NCBI RefSeq assembly: GCF_030555055.1
Contig: NZ_JAMOAO010000001.1
Span: 1,612,001 to 1,676,000 of the forward strand
Origin: Nocardiopsis sp. YSL2
GTDB lineage: Bacteria; Actinomycetota; Actinomycetes; Streptosporangiales; Streptosporangiaceae
Length of the DNA stretch: 64,000 nucleotides
Reading direction: 5' to 3'
The notes beneath the pieces were generated by a model that was not told where the DNA came from, made no database searches, and saw only the letters and a program-made list of their open reading frames with translations. This document shows positions 37,972 through 47,278 of this stretch, piece by piece (the first letter of the stretch is position 1; every line of letters begins with the position of its first letter). Made by a program: the position numbers and the translations under genes.

Positions 37972-39882
37972 ATGGACACCGAGACCCCCGGCTCGTCCGG
38001 ACCGGAACTAAAGGAGTACACCGCTCTTCTGCGCCGCCGCCTGCGGCTGGTGGCCGTCGGTGTGCTCGGCGGACTGGTCCTCGCCACGGCCGCGGTGCTC
38101 ACGGTGCCCCCCACGTACACCTCGACGGCGGCGGTCCAGGTCCGGCCGACCGGGGTGGCCGAACTCACCGGGGAGCGCTCCGGACGCGTGGCCGGAGACG
38201 TCAACCTCGACACCGAGGCCCAGATCGTGCTCTCCGACCAGGTCGCGTCCCAGGTCGCCGCAACGCTCGCCGAGTCCGGCGGAGCCGCACCCGAGACCGA
38301 CGACCTGCGTGAACGGGTCGACGTGACGGTGCCGCCCAACAGCAACGTGCTGGAGATCCACTACACCGCCGGCAGCGCCGAGAGCGCGCGCACGGGCGCC
38401 GACGCCTACGCGCAGGCCTACCTGGACCGGCGCGAGGAGCAGGTGCGCGAGCTCGTGGGCTCCCAGCTCGACGCGCTGCGCGCGGAGCAGGAGGCCCGCT
38501 ACGAGTCGCTGGCCGAACTGGTCGCCGAGAGCGCCGGGGCGACCGCCTCGGCCCAGGCCGGCGCGGACGCCCGGGCCGAGGCGCTGCGGGCCGAGATCGC
38601 CGAACTGGGCAACGGCATCAGCCCGCTCGGCGCGCTCCAGGAGACCATCGTCCCGGGCCAGGTCATCACTCCGGCGTCGGCGCCGGAGGGCCCCACCTCC
38701 CCGATCCCCGCGCTGTGGCTGCTGGGCGGGGCCGCGCTCGGCCTCCTGGCGGGCCTGCTCGCGGCCGTGGCCCGCGACCGCCTCGACCCGCTCCTGCGCG
38801 ACACCGAGGAGACCCCGCGGATCAGCGGGGTCCCGGTGCTGCTCGACCTGTCCGGGGACCGGCGCTCCGAACGCGCGGTCGGGCTGCTCGGCGACGACGA
38901 GGCCGACGGCCAGCGCGCGAACGAGGCCGCGCACCTGGTCCGCACCCGGCTCGCCCCGGTCGGCGACACCGGCCCCGTGGCCGAGGACGCCGAGTCCGAT
39001 GACTCCGACGGGCCCGCGCCCGGACGGATCCTGTTCACCGCCGCCACCACACCCGGACGGGCCGGGGCGGTCGCCGCGGTCAACCTGGCCGCCGCTCTGG
39101 CCCGCACCGGCGCTCAGACGCTGCTGGTGTGCGTCGACCCGCGGACCGCGTCCGTCAACGGACTGCTGGGGCTGACGGACGGGCCCGGCCTGACCGAGGC
39201 GCTGGTCGAGGGCGAGGACCCCGCCGGGCTCACGGTGCGGCCCGACGCCGCGCCGCTCCTGCGGGTCCTGCGCCACGGCTCCGCCGACCTGGACGCCCCC
39301 GTACGGGGTACGGCTATGGAGGACCTGCTGCACCTGCTGCGCTCCGCCGCCGAGTACGTCGTCGTCGCCCTGCCGGCGGCCAGTGAGCGCGCGGACGCCC
39401 ACGCCCTGGCCGGGACCGCCGACCTGCTTCTTCCGGTGGTCGAGCTGGGCCGCACGCACCGCGCGGCCCTGACCGGGCTCGTCGGGACCGCCGACCGCTT
39501 CGGCGCGGCCGTCCCCGGCACGGTCGTCCTGCCCCGCCAGCCGCGCACCGACGAGTCCGTGCCCGCCTCCGTGCGCACCGCCGACGCCCCGGACACGACC
39601 GCCCCCGACCGCCCGGCCGATGCCGACGGGGCGCCGTCCGCCGAGTCGAAGGCTCCCTCCGCCGAGAAGGCGGACGCGCCCTCCGCCGAGTCGAAGGCTC
39701 CCGCCGCCGAGAAGGCGGACGCGGCGGCCGGGGAGGAGGCGAAGGCGTCGGACGACGGGAAAGACGGGAAAGCGGACGCGCCGGACGCGAAGGCCGAGGA
39801 CTCCGGCCACGACGAGCAGGTGAGCGCGACCGTGGGAACCGAGGAAGCGGCGGCCGCCGGCACCGAGGCCGGGCGCCGATGA
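37972..39882 (+). CDS. Wzz-type chain-length/BY-kinase-like fusion with dead Walker A
   Basis: A 636-residue polysaccharide co-polymerase-like protein. Helix 1 (LVAVGVLGGLVLATAAVLTV) and helix 2 (LWLLGGAALGLLAGLLAAVA) enclose an extracytoplasmic Wzz region with coiled-coil character (AYLDRREEQVRELVGSQLDALRAEQEAR). The cytoplasmic part resembles CpsD/Wzc kinases, but the Walker A position reads TTPGRAGAVAAVNLA, lacking the Lys-Ser/Thr, and no C-terminal tyrosine cluster exists, so it is probably not a kinase. The last 100 residues are Ala/Lys/Glu/Asp repeats (SAESKAP, AEKADA). First gene of the plus-strand exopolysaccharide operon; GGAGAGG precedes ATG. Confidence 0.85.
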   Translation: MDTETPGSSGPELKEYTALLRRRLRLVAVGVLGGLVLATAAVLTVPPTYTSTAAVQVRPTGVAELTGERSGRVAGDVNLDTEAQIVLSDQVASQVAATLAESGGAAPETDDLRERVDVTVPPNSNVLEIHYTAGSAESARTGADAYAQAYLDRREEQVRELVGSQLDALRAEQEARYESLAELVAESAGATASAQAGADARAEALRAEIAELGNGISPLGALQETIVPGQVITPASAPEGPTSPIPALWLLGGAALGLLAGLLAAVARDRLDPLLRDTEETPRISGVPVLLDLSGDRRSERAVGLLGDDEADGQRANEAAHLVRTRLAPVGDTGPVAEDAESDDSDGPAPGRILFTAATTPGRAGAVAAVNLAAALARTGAQTLLVCVDPRTASVNGLLGLTDGPGLTEALVEGEDPAGLTVRPDAAPLLRVLRHGSADLDAPVRGTAMEDLLHLLRSAAEYVVVALPAASERADAHALAGTADLLLPVVELGRTHRAALTGLVGTADRFGAAVPGTVVLPRQPRTDESVPASVRTADAPDTTAPDRPADADGAPSAESKAPSAEKADAPSAESKAPAAEKADAAAGEEAKASDDGKDGKADAPDAKAEDSGHDEQVSATVGTEEAAAAGTEAGRR

Positions 39883-41285
39883 CACGGCGTTCGCCCGACA
39901 GCGCTCCCGTGACGACGCACCGGCCGACCGCCGGCACCGGCGTCGACGTCGGTGCGGACCGGGTCACCGGGTGGCCGCTGCTGTGGCTGTTGGCCGGATA
40001 TCCGCTGTGGTGGGCGCTGGGGCTGGGCCAGTTCGCGTACTGGCTGTTCGCGGTACCGATGGCCGCCGAACTGGTGCGCCGCCACCGGACGGTCGGGCTC
40101 AGGGTGCCGCCGGGGTTCTGGCTGTGGGCGCTGTTCCTGGTGTGGACGGTGCTCGGACTGCTCGTGGTCCCGATGGACCTGCCCGGAACCGTGCCCGGCA
40201 GCGGCGGCTACGCCGGAGCGCTCCTGCGGGTGGTCAACTACCTGGTGCTGACCGTCCTGCTGCTGTACGTCGGCAACCTGTCCGAGCGCGAACTGCCCAC
40301 CCGCCTCGTGCTGTGGGCGCTGTCGCTCCTGTGCGTGGCCACCATCGCCGGCGGCTACCTCGGAATGCTCGCGCCCCGCTTCGAGTTCACCGCTCCGGCG
40401 GAGTACCTGCTCCCGGGCTCCCTGGCGGGCGACCCCTACATGCAGGCGCTCATCCACCCGGCGTCGGCACAGGTCATGGACATCTTCGGCTACGAGTCCG
40501 CCCGGCCCAAGGCGCCCTGGGAGTACACCAACCTCTGGGGCTACATGCTGTCCCTGCTGCTGGTGTGGATGCTGGTGGCGTGGTCGGTCCACGGCACGGG
40601 ATGGGTGCGCTGGGGTGCGCTCGCGGCCGCCGCCCTGTCCGTCGTTCCGATCGTCTACTCGCTCAACCGCGCCCTGTGGATGGGGCTGGCACTCTCCCTG
40701 GCCTTCGCGGCGGTCCAGGCGCTGCGCCGGGGGCGGGTGGCGCTGGTGGGCGGCTGCGCCGTCCTGACCGCGGTGGCGCTGCTGGTCCTGGCCGCCTCTC
40801 CCCTGGCGGACGTCGTGCGCACCCGCGCCGACAACCCGCACAGCGACGACGGGCGGGCCGCCACCAACGCCCAGTCCGTGGCTGCCGCGGACCAGTCACC
40901 GGTCCTGGGTTGGGGCACCACCCGCGAGGGGCAGGGCAGCGAGCAGTCCATCGCGATCGGCCCCAGCGCCGAGTGCCCCACGTGCGGCCACCACGTGATC
41001 GGCAACGCCGGTCAGCTGTGGATGACCCTCATCGCGAACGGCTGGGTCGGCACCGCGTTCTTCCTCTCCTTCTTCGCGGTCACCGCCTGGCGACACCGCT
41101 CGGTGACCACCCCGGTCGGGCAGGCCGCGCTGCTCACCGTGCTGCTGCTGTTCTGGTACATGCTCTTCTATGTCGCGCTGATGTCTCCGCTGGCCGTCAC
41201 CGTCATCGCCGTCGCCCTGCTCTGGCGCGGCGGAACGGCGCTGCCGGCCGGGGCCTCCGCGCGCCGCCACGGAGGTCGATGGTGA
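39879..41285 (+). CDS. O-antigen ligase/polymerase-like membrane protein (Wzy role)
   Basis: A 468-residue protein with about eleven transmembrane helices and a large periplasm-facing loop (LADVVRTRADNPHSDDGRAATNAQSV...CPTCGHH), the layout of the Wzy_C/O-antigen ligase family (PF04932). The region YSLNRALWMGLALSLAFA resembles the family's conserved Arg-containing segment, and GWGTTREG the G-x-G loop. It is expected to polymerise repeat units or ligate glycan outside the membrane. The start overlaps the Wzz stop by 4 bases (ATGA). A CPTC motif in the loop is unusual for the family. Confidence 0.8.
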   Translation: MTRRSPDSAPVTTHRPTAGTGVDVGADRVTGWPLLWLLAGYPLWWALGLGQFAYWLFAVPMAAELVRRHRTVGLRVPPGFWLWALFLVWTVLGLLVVPMDLPGTVPGSGGYAGALLRVVNYLVLTVLLLYVGNLSERELPTRLVLWALSLLCVATIAGGYLGMLAPRFEFTAPAEYLLPGSLAGDPYMQALIHPASAQVMDIFGYESARPKAPWEYTNLWGYMLSLLLVWMLVAWSVHGTGWVRWGALAAAALSVVPIVYSLNRALWMGLALSLAFAAVQALRRGRVALVGGCAVLTAVALLVLAASPLADVVRTRADNPHSDDGRAATNAQSVAAADQSPVLGWGTTREGQGSEQSIAIGPSAECPTCGHHVIGNAGQLWMTLIANGWVGTAFFLSFFAVTAWRHRSVTTPVGQAALLTVLLLFWYMLFYVALMSPLAVTVIAVALLWRGGTALPAGASARRHGGRW

Positions 41286-42526
41286 ACACTGAGACGACCT
41301 ACCTCACGGACGTGGCAGCCGTGCTGTGGCCGTGCGGCGGCCTGCTCGGCCCCGACGACGGGAGCGTGCGCAGGCTGGTCCGCCGCGATCGGGGCAGCCA
41401 GTACCTGCCGGTGCCCAACGCCCAGAACCCGCGCGTGATCCTGCCCGCGCACAACCGGTGGGCGGCGGCGCGCGGGATCGCCTCGTTCGCCCAGGGCCAC
41501 TCGTTCACCGAGCGGCTCCGCACACTGCTGCTGACCGGCGCCTTCGCCACCGGCCTGGCCCCGCTGCTGCTGCGCGACCGGCTGTACGTGGGAGCCGGTC
41601 CCGGGATCGAGCACGCGCTCACCGCGGCTCTGGACCGCGACCTGGCGATCGCCATCCACGTCGGCCCGCCGCGGGCCAACCGCAAGCCGGTCCTGCTGCT
41701 CCTGAGCCCCGCCGGGCGCACCATCGGCTACGCCAAGGTGGCCATCAACGAGCTCACCGCTCGCCTCGTGCGCGCCGAGACCCGGGCGCTGCACCACCTG
41801 GCCGGCGCGCGGCTCAAGGACGTGACCGTGCCGCGCCTGCTGTACGAGGGCGAGTGGAACGGCCAACCGCTGCTCGTCCAGGAGGCCCTGCCGGTGGGCG
41901 ACCAGACCGACCGCCCCACCCGCCGCCAGCTGCTGCGCTGCGTGATCCAGATCGTCCACCTGGCCCGGGTCCGCGAGCGGTTCCTGTCCGCCAGCCCGTA
42001 CCGGCGTGTCCTGGAGGAGCGGATCGTGGCGCTGGGCGCCCGCCCCGAGGCGGCCCCGCTGCGAGCGGCCCTGCGGCGCCTGCCCGACGTACGCGTCCCG
42101 TTCGGGGCCTGGCACGGCGATCTGACCCGCTGGAACATCGCCAGCACGTCCCGGCGCGCCTTCGTGTGGGACTGGGAACGGTTGGCCCTGGACGCCCCCG
42201 TGGGATTCGACGCCCTGCACTACGACCTCAACGAGTGCGTGCAGGCGGGCGTGCACCCCGGGGTGCACCGGTGGCTGGACAGCGGGTCCCGGCTCCTGCG
42301 CGACCCGCTGATCAGGGACACCGGGCTACGCGCCCACGCGGTCTCCACCGTGATGGCGCTCTACCTGATCGACCTGGCCACCCGGTACCTGCACGACCGC
42401 CAGTCCGAGTGCGGAGGCCACCTGGCCTCCGTCGACGACTGGCTGCTGCCCGCCCTGGACGGCCTCCAGGAGAGGGCCGTACACGAGGCCTCCCACGCCG
42501 ACGACCCCCCGCTGGGCGCGGTGTGA
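41282..42526 (+). CDS. Aminoglycoside-phosphotransferase-fold kinase in the polysaccharide cluster
   Basis: A 414-residue protein of the APH/choline-kinase fold. A variable N-terminal half is followed by the Brenner motif GAWHGDLTRWNI (catalytic Asp and Asn) and VWDWERL (metal Asp), which indicate a functional phosphotransferase site; the ATP-clamping lysine could be in IGYAKVAINE. Homologues occur in exopolysaccharide clusters and may phosphorylate a sugar or lipid intermediate; the substrate is unknown. The start is within the overlap with the upstream gene: GGAGG (41271-41275) favours GTG 41282, while ATG 41279 is also possible. Confidence 0.78.
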   Translation: MNTETTYLTDVAAVLWPCGGLLGPDDGSVRRLVRRDRGSQYLPVPNAQNPRVILPAHNRWAAARGIASFAQGHSFTERLRTLLLTGAFATGLAPLLLRDRLYVGAGPGIEHALTAALDRDLAIAIHVGPPRANRKPVLLLLSPAGRTIGYAKVAINELTARLVRAETRALHHLAGARLKDVTVPRLLYEGEWNGQPLLVQEALPVGDQTDRPTRRQLLRCVIQIVHLARVRERFLSASPYRRVLEERIVALGARPEAAPLRAALRRLPDVRVPFGAWHGDLTRWNIASTSRRAFVWDWERLALDAPVGFDALHYDLNECVQAGVHPGVHRWLDSGSRLLRDPLIRDTGLRAHAVSTVMALYLIDLATRYLHDRQSECGGHLASVDDWLLPALDGLQERAVHEASHADDPPLGAV

Positions 42527-42728
42527 CCCCCGCCCGGGAGGGCCACAGCCCCCGGGGTCCCGGTGACGGCCCCGCGGCGCGCCCGTACTCCGCGGGCCGG
42601 GGGCGCGACCGGAGCGAGGAACGCCCCCCAGCACGAACGAGGCCGGAGAGTACGGGTCTCCCGGCACCCAGAGCACGCGTCCGCGCCCACGAGGACGCCG
42701 GACGACACCGAACAGAAAGGATCCAGCG

Positions 42729-43610
42729 ATGCCCAGGGACCGCTCCCCTGTCCCCCTCCGGCGCCTCGCCGAGCACGGACGCCGTGCCCTGCTACCCCTG
42801 TCCGACGGCTGGGGGGCGGTGACCGCCCCGGCCCGGGCCCTGCCCGACTTCCTCATCTGCGGCGCCCAGCGCGCGGGCACGACCTCGCTGTTCAAGGCGC
42901 TGTCCCTGCATCCCGCCGCCACCGGGCCCACCCTGCGCAAGGGGGTGCACTACTTCGACACGGGCTACCGGGGCGGCCTCGACCGCTACCGTGCGCACTT
43001 CCCGGCGCGGGCGCGGCTGCGCGCCCGCGCCGGGCGGCCCCGGGTCCGGGTCTTCGAGTCCAGCCCCTACTACCTGTTCCACCCCCTGGCCGCCGAGCGC
43101 ATCGCCCGTGACCTGCCCTGGGTACGGGTCGTGGTGATCCTGCGCGACCCGGTGGAGCGCGCCTACTCCGCGCACGCCCACGAGAGCGCCCGCGGGTTCG
43201 AGGACCAGCCGTTCGAGAAGGCTCTGGAGCTGGAGTCCCAGCGCCTGTCGGGAGAGGAGGAGCGGCTGGTGGCCGACCCCGCCTACCGCTCCCACGCCCA
43301 CCAGCACCACGCGTACGTCGCGCGCGGACGGTACGTCGACCAGCTCACCCGGATGGAGGGGCACCTGGGCCGGGACCGCCTGCACGTGGTGGACCACGCC
43401 GACCTGTTCGACGGAACCGCGCACGCCCTGGCCGGGATCGAGCGCTTCGTGGGACTGCCGCCCGGGCCGGGTCAGAGCCCGGGGCGGCACAACGCGCGCG
43501 GCCGTGATCGGATGCCGGAGTCCCTGCGCGACGATCTCGCCGAGCGGTTCGCCGACAGCGACGCCCGGCTGGCCGAGTGGTGGGGCCGGACACCGTCATG
43601 GCGACGGTGA
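42729..43610 (+). CDS. Sulfotransferase (PAPS-dependent, carbohydrate type)
   Basis: A 293-residue sulfotransferase of the Sulfotransfer_1/heparan-sulfate type. The 5'-phosphosulfate loop is FLICGAQRAGTTSLFKAL (residues 41-58) and the 3'-phosphate-binding site is VVVILRDPVERAYSAH, with the conserved Arg and Ser. HYFDTGYRGGLDRYRAHFP is typical of carbohydrate-modifying members. It is predicted to move sulfate from PAPS to a sugar hydroxyl before export. A 200-bp gap precedes it with no gene; AGAAAGGATCC lies before the ATG. The next gene overlaps its end by 13 bases. Confidence 0.9.
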   Translation: MPRDRSPVPLRRLAEHGRRALLPLSDGWGAVTAPARALPDFLICGAQRAGTTSLFKALSLHPAATGPTLRKGVHYFDTGYRGGLDRYRAHFPARARLRARAGRPRVRVFESSPYYLFHPLAAERIARDLPWVRVVVILRDPVERAYSAHAHESARGFEDQPFEKALELESQRLSGEEERLVADPAYRSHAHQHHAYVARGRYVDQLTRMEGHLGRDRLHVVDHADLFDGTAHALAGIERFVGLPPGPGQSPGRHNARGRDRMPESLRDDLAERFADSDARLAEWWGRTPSWRR

Positions 43611-45109
43611 CCACGGCGGCGGACGGCGGTTCGCGCGCCCTGCGGCGCGTTCTGCGCGGCGGGGTCGTCAACCTCGTGGGCACGACCGTGGGCGCGGTCC
43701 TCAACCTCGCCCTGATCGTGATGATCACGCGGGCCCTCTCCCAGGAGACGGCCGGACTGCTGTTCGCGGCGACGTCGGTGTTCATGGTCGCGGCCGCGGT
43801 GGCGAACGTGGGCGCGCCGGACGGGCTGGTGTACTTCATCGCGCGCATGCGGGTGTTCGGGCGCGCCGACGGGGTCGGTCGGCTGCTGCGGCTGGCCATG
43901 GGGCCCACGGTGGCCGCGGCGTGCCTGCTGGGGCTGGCGCTGCTGGTGTTCGCCGATCCGATGGCGCGGGCGCTGGGCACCGACGAGGCCGCCACGTACC
44001 TGCGGCTGCTGGCGCTTTTCCTGCCGTTCGCGGTCCTGACCGACACGGCGCTGGCGGCGACGCGCGCCCACCACGACATGGCGGGGACGGCCGTCGTGGA
44101 GAAGGTGGGGCGGCCGCTGGCGCAGGTGGTGCTGGTGGGGGCGGTGGCGCTGAGCGGCGCGGGAGGGCTGCTGGCGCTGTCGTGGGCGGGTCCGTACCTG
44201 CCCGCGGCGGTGGTGGCGTGGTTCTGGCTGGGGCGCGTCCTGCGCCGGGCCGCCCCCGTGGAGGAGGCCGCCCCGCCGGACGGCGCACCGGCCCGGGAGG
44301 TGACTCCGCGCGCCTTCTGGACCTTCGCGCTGCCCAGGGCGGTGGCCGGGGTGGCCCAGATGGGGATCCTGCGCGGCGGCGTGATCCTGGTGGCGATGCT
44401 CAGCGGGCTGGCGGGCGCCGCCGTGTTCACGGCGGCGACGCGGGTGATGGCCGTGGGCCAGTTCGGCACGCAGGCGGTCCTGGACGCGGCGCAGCCCCGG
44501 TTCGCCGAGCAGATCGCCACCGGCGACCACGCGGGGGTACGCGGGTTGTACCAGGTGGCGACGGGGTGGTTGGTGTGCCTGACATGGCCGCTGTACCTGG
44601 GGGCCCTGGTGTTCGCGCCCGAGGTGATGCGGCTGTTCGGGCCGGAGTACAGCACGGGTGCGGCGGCCCTGGTGGTGGTGTGCGCGGGCCAGTTGGCGGC
44701 CTCGGCCCTGGGGATGGGCGACCTGATCCTGGCGATGACGGGCCGCACCGGGCTCAACCTGCTGAACAACGTGCTGGCCCTGGTGGCCAACGTCGTGGCC
44801 TGCCTGGTGCTGGTGCCGGCCCTGGGAGCGACGGGCGCCGCCGCGGCCCTGGTCGGGTCGGTACTCCTGCGCCGGATGCTGCCGCTGTGGCAGTTGCGGT
44901 CCCTGGTGGTGCTGCACCCGTTCAGTCGGCCGGTGATGGCGGCGGCCGCCAGCGCACTGGTGTGGTTCGCCGCCCTGCCGGTGCTGCTGACGTGGGCCCT
45001 GGGCGACGGTCTGCTGACGCTGGCGGCGGCCGCGTGCACGGGAGCCCTGGGGCATCTGGCGACGGTGTGGTATCTGCGCGGCCCGCTGGAACTGGGTCCG
45101 ATCCGCTGA
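43598..45109 (+). CDS. Oligosaccharide flippase (Wzx/MATE-like)
   Basis: A 503-residue integral membrane protein with about 12-14 helices, of the polysaccharide-synthesis/MOP exporter group. It begins GGVVNLVGTTVGAVLNLALIVMITRALS, the usual first-helix pattern, and has RVMAVGQFGTQAVLDAAQPRFAEQ mid-way, typical of the family. It is predicted to flip the lipid-linked repeat unit across the membrane. ATG 43598 is taken; an in-frame GTG at 43577 would lengthen it by 7 residues. The start lies inside the sulfotransferase gene, which suggests coupling. Confidence 0.85.
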   Translation: MATVTTAADGGSRALRRVLRGGVVNLVGTTVGAVLNLALIVMITRALSQETAGLLFAATSVFMVAAAVANVGAPDGLVYFIARMRVFGRADGVGRLLRLAMGPTVAAACLLGLALLVFADPMARALGTDEAATYLRLLALFLPFAVLTDTALAATRAHHDMAGTAVVEKVGRPLAQVVLVGAVALSGAGGLLALSWAGPYLPAAVVAWFWLGRVLRRAAPVEEAAPPDGAPAREVTPRAFWTFALPRAVAGVAQMGILRGGVILVAMLSGLAGAAVFTAATRVMAVGQFGTQAVLDAAQPRFAEQIATGDHAGVRGLYQVATGWLVCLTWPLYLGALVFAPEVMRLFGPEYSTGAAALVVVCAGQLAASALGMGDLILAMTGRTGLNLLNNVLALVANVVACLVLVPALGATGAAAALVGSVLLRRMLPLWQLRSLVVLHPFSRPVMAAAASALVWFAALPVLLTWALGDGLLTLAAAACTGALGHLATVWYLRGPLELGPIR

Positions 45110-45172
45110 GGAGCGGCGGTGGATCCTCCCAACCTCATCGATGATCACTCTTAGTTATGGGATGATGACGCC

Positions 45173-45631
45173 ATGTTCGATCGACCGGTTCTCCTGGTGG
45201 CGTCCAGCGGGGGCCATCTCGCCCAGCTGTGCTCGCTCCGCCCCTGGTGGCGGGACAGGAAGCGCGTGTGGGTGACCTTCCGCACCCCCGACGCCGAGTC
45301 CGCGCTGGGCGGCGAGGAGGTGCACTGGGCCCACCACCCGACCACCCGCCACGTCGGCAACCTGCTCCGCAACACCTGGCTGGCACTGCGCGTCCTGCGC
45401 AGGCTCCGGCCGTCCGCCGTGGTCACGACCGGCGCCGGTGTGGCCCTGCCGTTCTTCGCCCTGGCCTGGCTGCTGCGGATCCCCACGGTCTACATCGAGG
45501 TCTACGACCGCATCGACACCCCCACCCTCACCGCCCGCCTGTGCCGTCCCTTCACCCGGCTGTCCCTCGCCCAGTGGGAGGAGCAGCGCTCGTTCATGCC
45601 CAGCGCCATCACGGTAGGACCGCTCCTGTGA
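45173..45631 (+). CDS. Alg14/PssD-like glycosyltransferase partner subunit
   Basis: A 152-residue membrane-associated protein matching the Alg14/EpsE-type N-terminal half of a GT28 glycosyltransferase. LLVASSGGHLAQL is the nucleotide-sugar N-terminal loop; VVTTGAGVALPFFALAWLLRIPTVYIEV is the membrane-docking segment. Such proteins recruit an Alg13-like catalytic partner to the membrane. The partner is the next gene, which overlaps by 4 bases (GTGA) and begins with an Alg13-like domain. An AT-rich 60-bp gap with TTATGG boxes upstream could hold an internal promoter. Confidence 0.87.
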   Translation: MFDRPVLLVASSGGHLAQLCSLRPWWRDRKRVWVTFRTPDAESALGGEEVHWAHHPTTRHVGNLLRNTWLALRVLRRLRPSAVVTTGAGVALPFFALAWLLRIPTVYIEVYDRIDTPTLTARLCRPFTRLSLAQWEEQRSFMPSAITVGPLL

Positions 45632-47163
45632 CCGAACAGACCACCACCGAGGCTCCGACGCCCGATGCCAGCGACCACCCCGACGTGGTGGTCAGCCTCG
45701 GGACGGACCACCACTCGTTCGACCGCCTGGTGCGGTGGATGGACGACTACGCCCGCCGCCACCGCGGCCTGCGCGTCCTCGTCCAGCACGGACACAGCAC
45801 GCCGCCGAGGAAGGCCGACGGGACACCGTTCGTCCCGGGCGAGGAGCTGGGCGAACTGATGCGCCGGGCCCGCGTCGTGGTCACCCACGGCGGCCCCGGA
45901 ACGATCCTCCAGGCGCGCGGGACGGGCCACCTGCCGATCGTGGTCCCCCGCGACCCCGAACTGGACGAGCACGTGGACGACCACCAGCTCCTCTTCGTCC
46001 AACGGCTGGAGGACACCGAGCGGGTGCGCTCGTGCACCACCCCGCAGCAGTTGGCCGGGCTCATCGACCGGGCGCTCGCCTCCCCCGACGAGTTCCGGGT
46101 GAGCGAGGACCGTCAGGACGGCCCCGACCGGGCGGCACTGCGCGCGGGCGCCCTCATCGACCTGCTGACCGGCCCCGACGAGGCCCCGGACTCCCGCGGA
46201 CCGGGTGCCGCAGGGAGCGCGGCCACCGCGACGGCGGCCCCGGCCGCGGATCGGGCGTGGCCGGACGTGACCGTGGTCGTGCCCACCCGGGACCGCCCCG
46301 AACTGCTGCGACGCACGTTGGAGGCGATCCACGACCAGGACTACCCGGGCCGCATCACCGCGATCGTGGTGTTCGACAACGACCAGCCCGACACGGCTCT
46401 GGCCCGCGGCGGAGACGCCCGTCCGGTGCGCGTGGTCACCAACTCGATGACCCCGGGGCTGGCGGGCGCGCGCAACACCGGCGTCCTGGCCGCCGACACC
46501 GACCTCGTGGCCTTCTGCGACGACGACGACACCTGGCTGCCCGGCAAGCTCACCGCCCAGGTCAGGATCATGCTCGACGAGCCCGGCACCGAGATGGTGT
46601 GCTGCGGCATCCGGGTGGTCTACGACCGCGTCCAGGCGGAGCGGGTCCTGGACCGCACCAGCATCACCTTCGCGGACCTGCTGCGGTCCCGCCTGACCGA
46701 ACTGCACCCCTCCACGTTCCTCATCCGCCGCCGGGCGATGATCGACGGCTGCGGGACCGTCAGCGAGGAGATCCCCGGCAGTTACGCCGAGGACTACGAA
46801 CTACTGCTGCGCCTGGCCAGGCGTGCGCCGATCCGCAACATCCCCGAGCCGGGGGTGCGGGTCCTGTGGCACCGGCGCTCCTACTTCTCCGGGCGCTGGC
46901 AGACCATCGCGACCGCGCTGCGCTGGCTGCTGGAGCGCTATCCCGAGTTCCGCCTCGTCCCCCGCGGCTACGCGCGCGTGAGCGGCCAGATCGCCTTCGC
47001 GGAGGCCTCGGCGGGCCGCCGGGGCGCCGCGCTGCGGTGGATCGGCCGTACGCTGCGGCACCGGCCCGTGGAGGGGCGCGCGGCGCTGGCCCTGCTGGTG
47101 GTGTGCGGGGTGCCGCCCGCGTGGATCCTGCGGGTCCTGCACCTGCGCGGCAAGGGGGTCTGA
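45628..47163 (+). CDS. Two-domain glycosyltransferase: Alg13-like (GT28) fused to GT2
   Basis: A 511-residue protein with two glycosyltransferase domains. Residues 18-180 are Alg13/PssE-like (VVVSLGTDHHSFDRLVRW, VVTHGGPGTILQARGTG and an HVDDHQ segment), the nucleotide-sugar-binding half that partners Alg14. An Ala/Gly linker (190-210) follows. Residues 213-440 are a GT-A family 2 enzyme (VTVVVPTRDRPELLRRTLEAI, FCDDDDTWLPGK as the DxD region at 298-301, SYAEDYELLLRLA). The C-terminal 70 residues are mostly hydrophobic or basic. The real start is GTG 45628, overlapping the Alg14-like stop; the frame is open upstream through that gene. The fusion would couple two sugar additions. Confidence 0.85.
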   Translation: MTEQTTTEAPTPDASDHPDVVVSLGTDHHSFDRLVRWMDDYARRHRGLRVLVQHGHSTPPRKADGTPFVPGEELGELMRRARVVVTHGGPGTILQARGTGHLPIVVPRDPELDEHVDDHQLLFVQRLEDTERVRSCTTPQQLAGLIDRALASPDEFRVSEDRQDGPDRAALRAGALIDLLTGPDEAPDSRGPGAAGSAATATAAPAADRAWPDVTVVVPTRDRPELLRRTLEAIHDQDYPGRITAIVVFDNDQPDTALARGGDARPVRVVTNSMTPGLAGARNTGVLAADTDLVAFCDDDDTWLPGKLTAQVRIMLDEPGTEMVCCGIRVVYDRVQAERVLDRTSITFADLLRSRLTELHPSTFLIRRRAMIDGCGTVSEEIPGSYAEDYELLLRLARRAPIRNIPEPGVRVLWHRRSYFSGRWQTIATALRWLLERYPEFRLVPRGYARVSGQIAFAEASAGRRGAALRWIGRTLRHRPVEGRAALALLVVCGVPPAWILRVLHLRGKGV

Positions 47164-47278
47164 GCGGAGCCGGCGCGGGCGGGGCGTTCGGCCGACCGCG
47201 ACCCGGCCCCGCCGGGAACCGCCGTGGGCTCCCACGGGCCCGCCGGGGTTGCCGGGGCGCGTATCCGCCGGACACGTC

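Noticed and set aside
39971..41281. A 430-residue N-terminal extension of the APH-fold protein
   Set aside because: It is an alternative frame of the polymerase gene; the conserved protein begins at the overlap near 41282.
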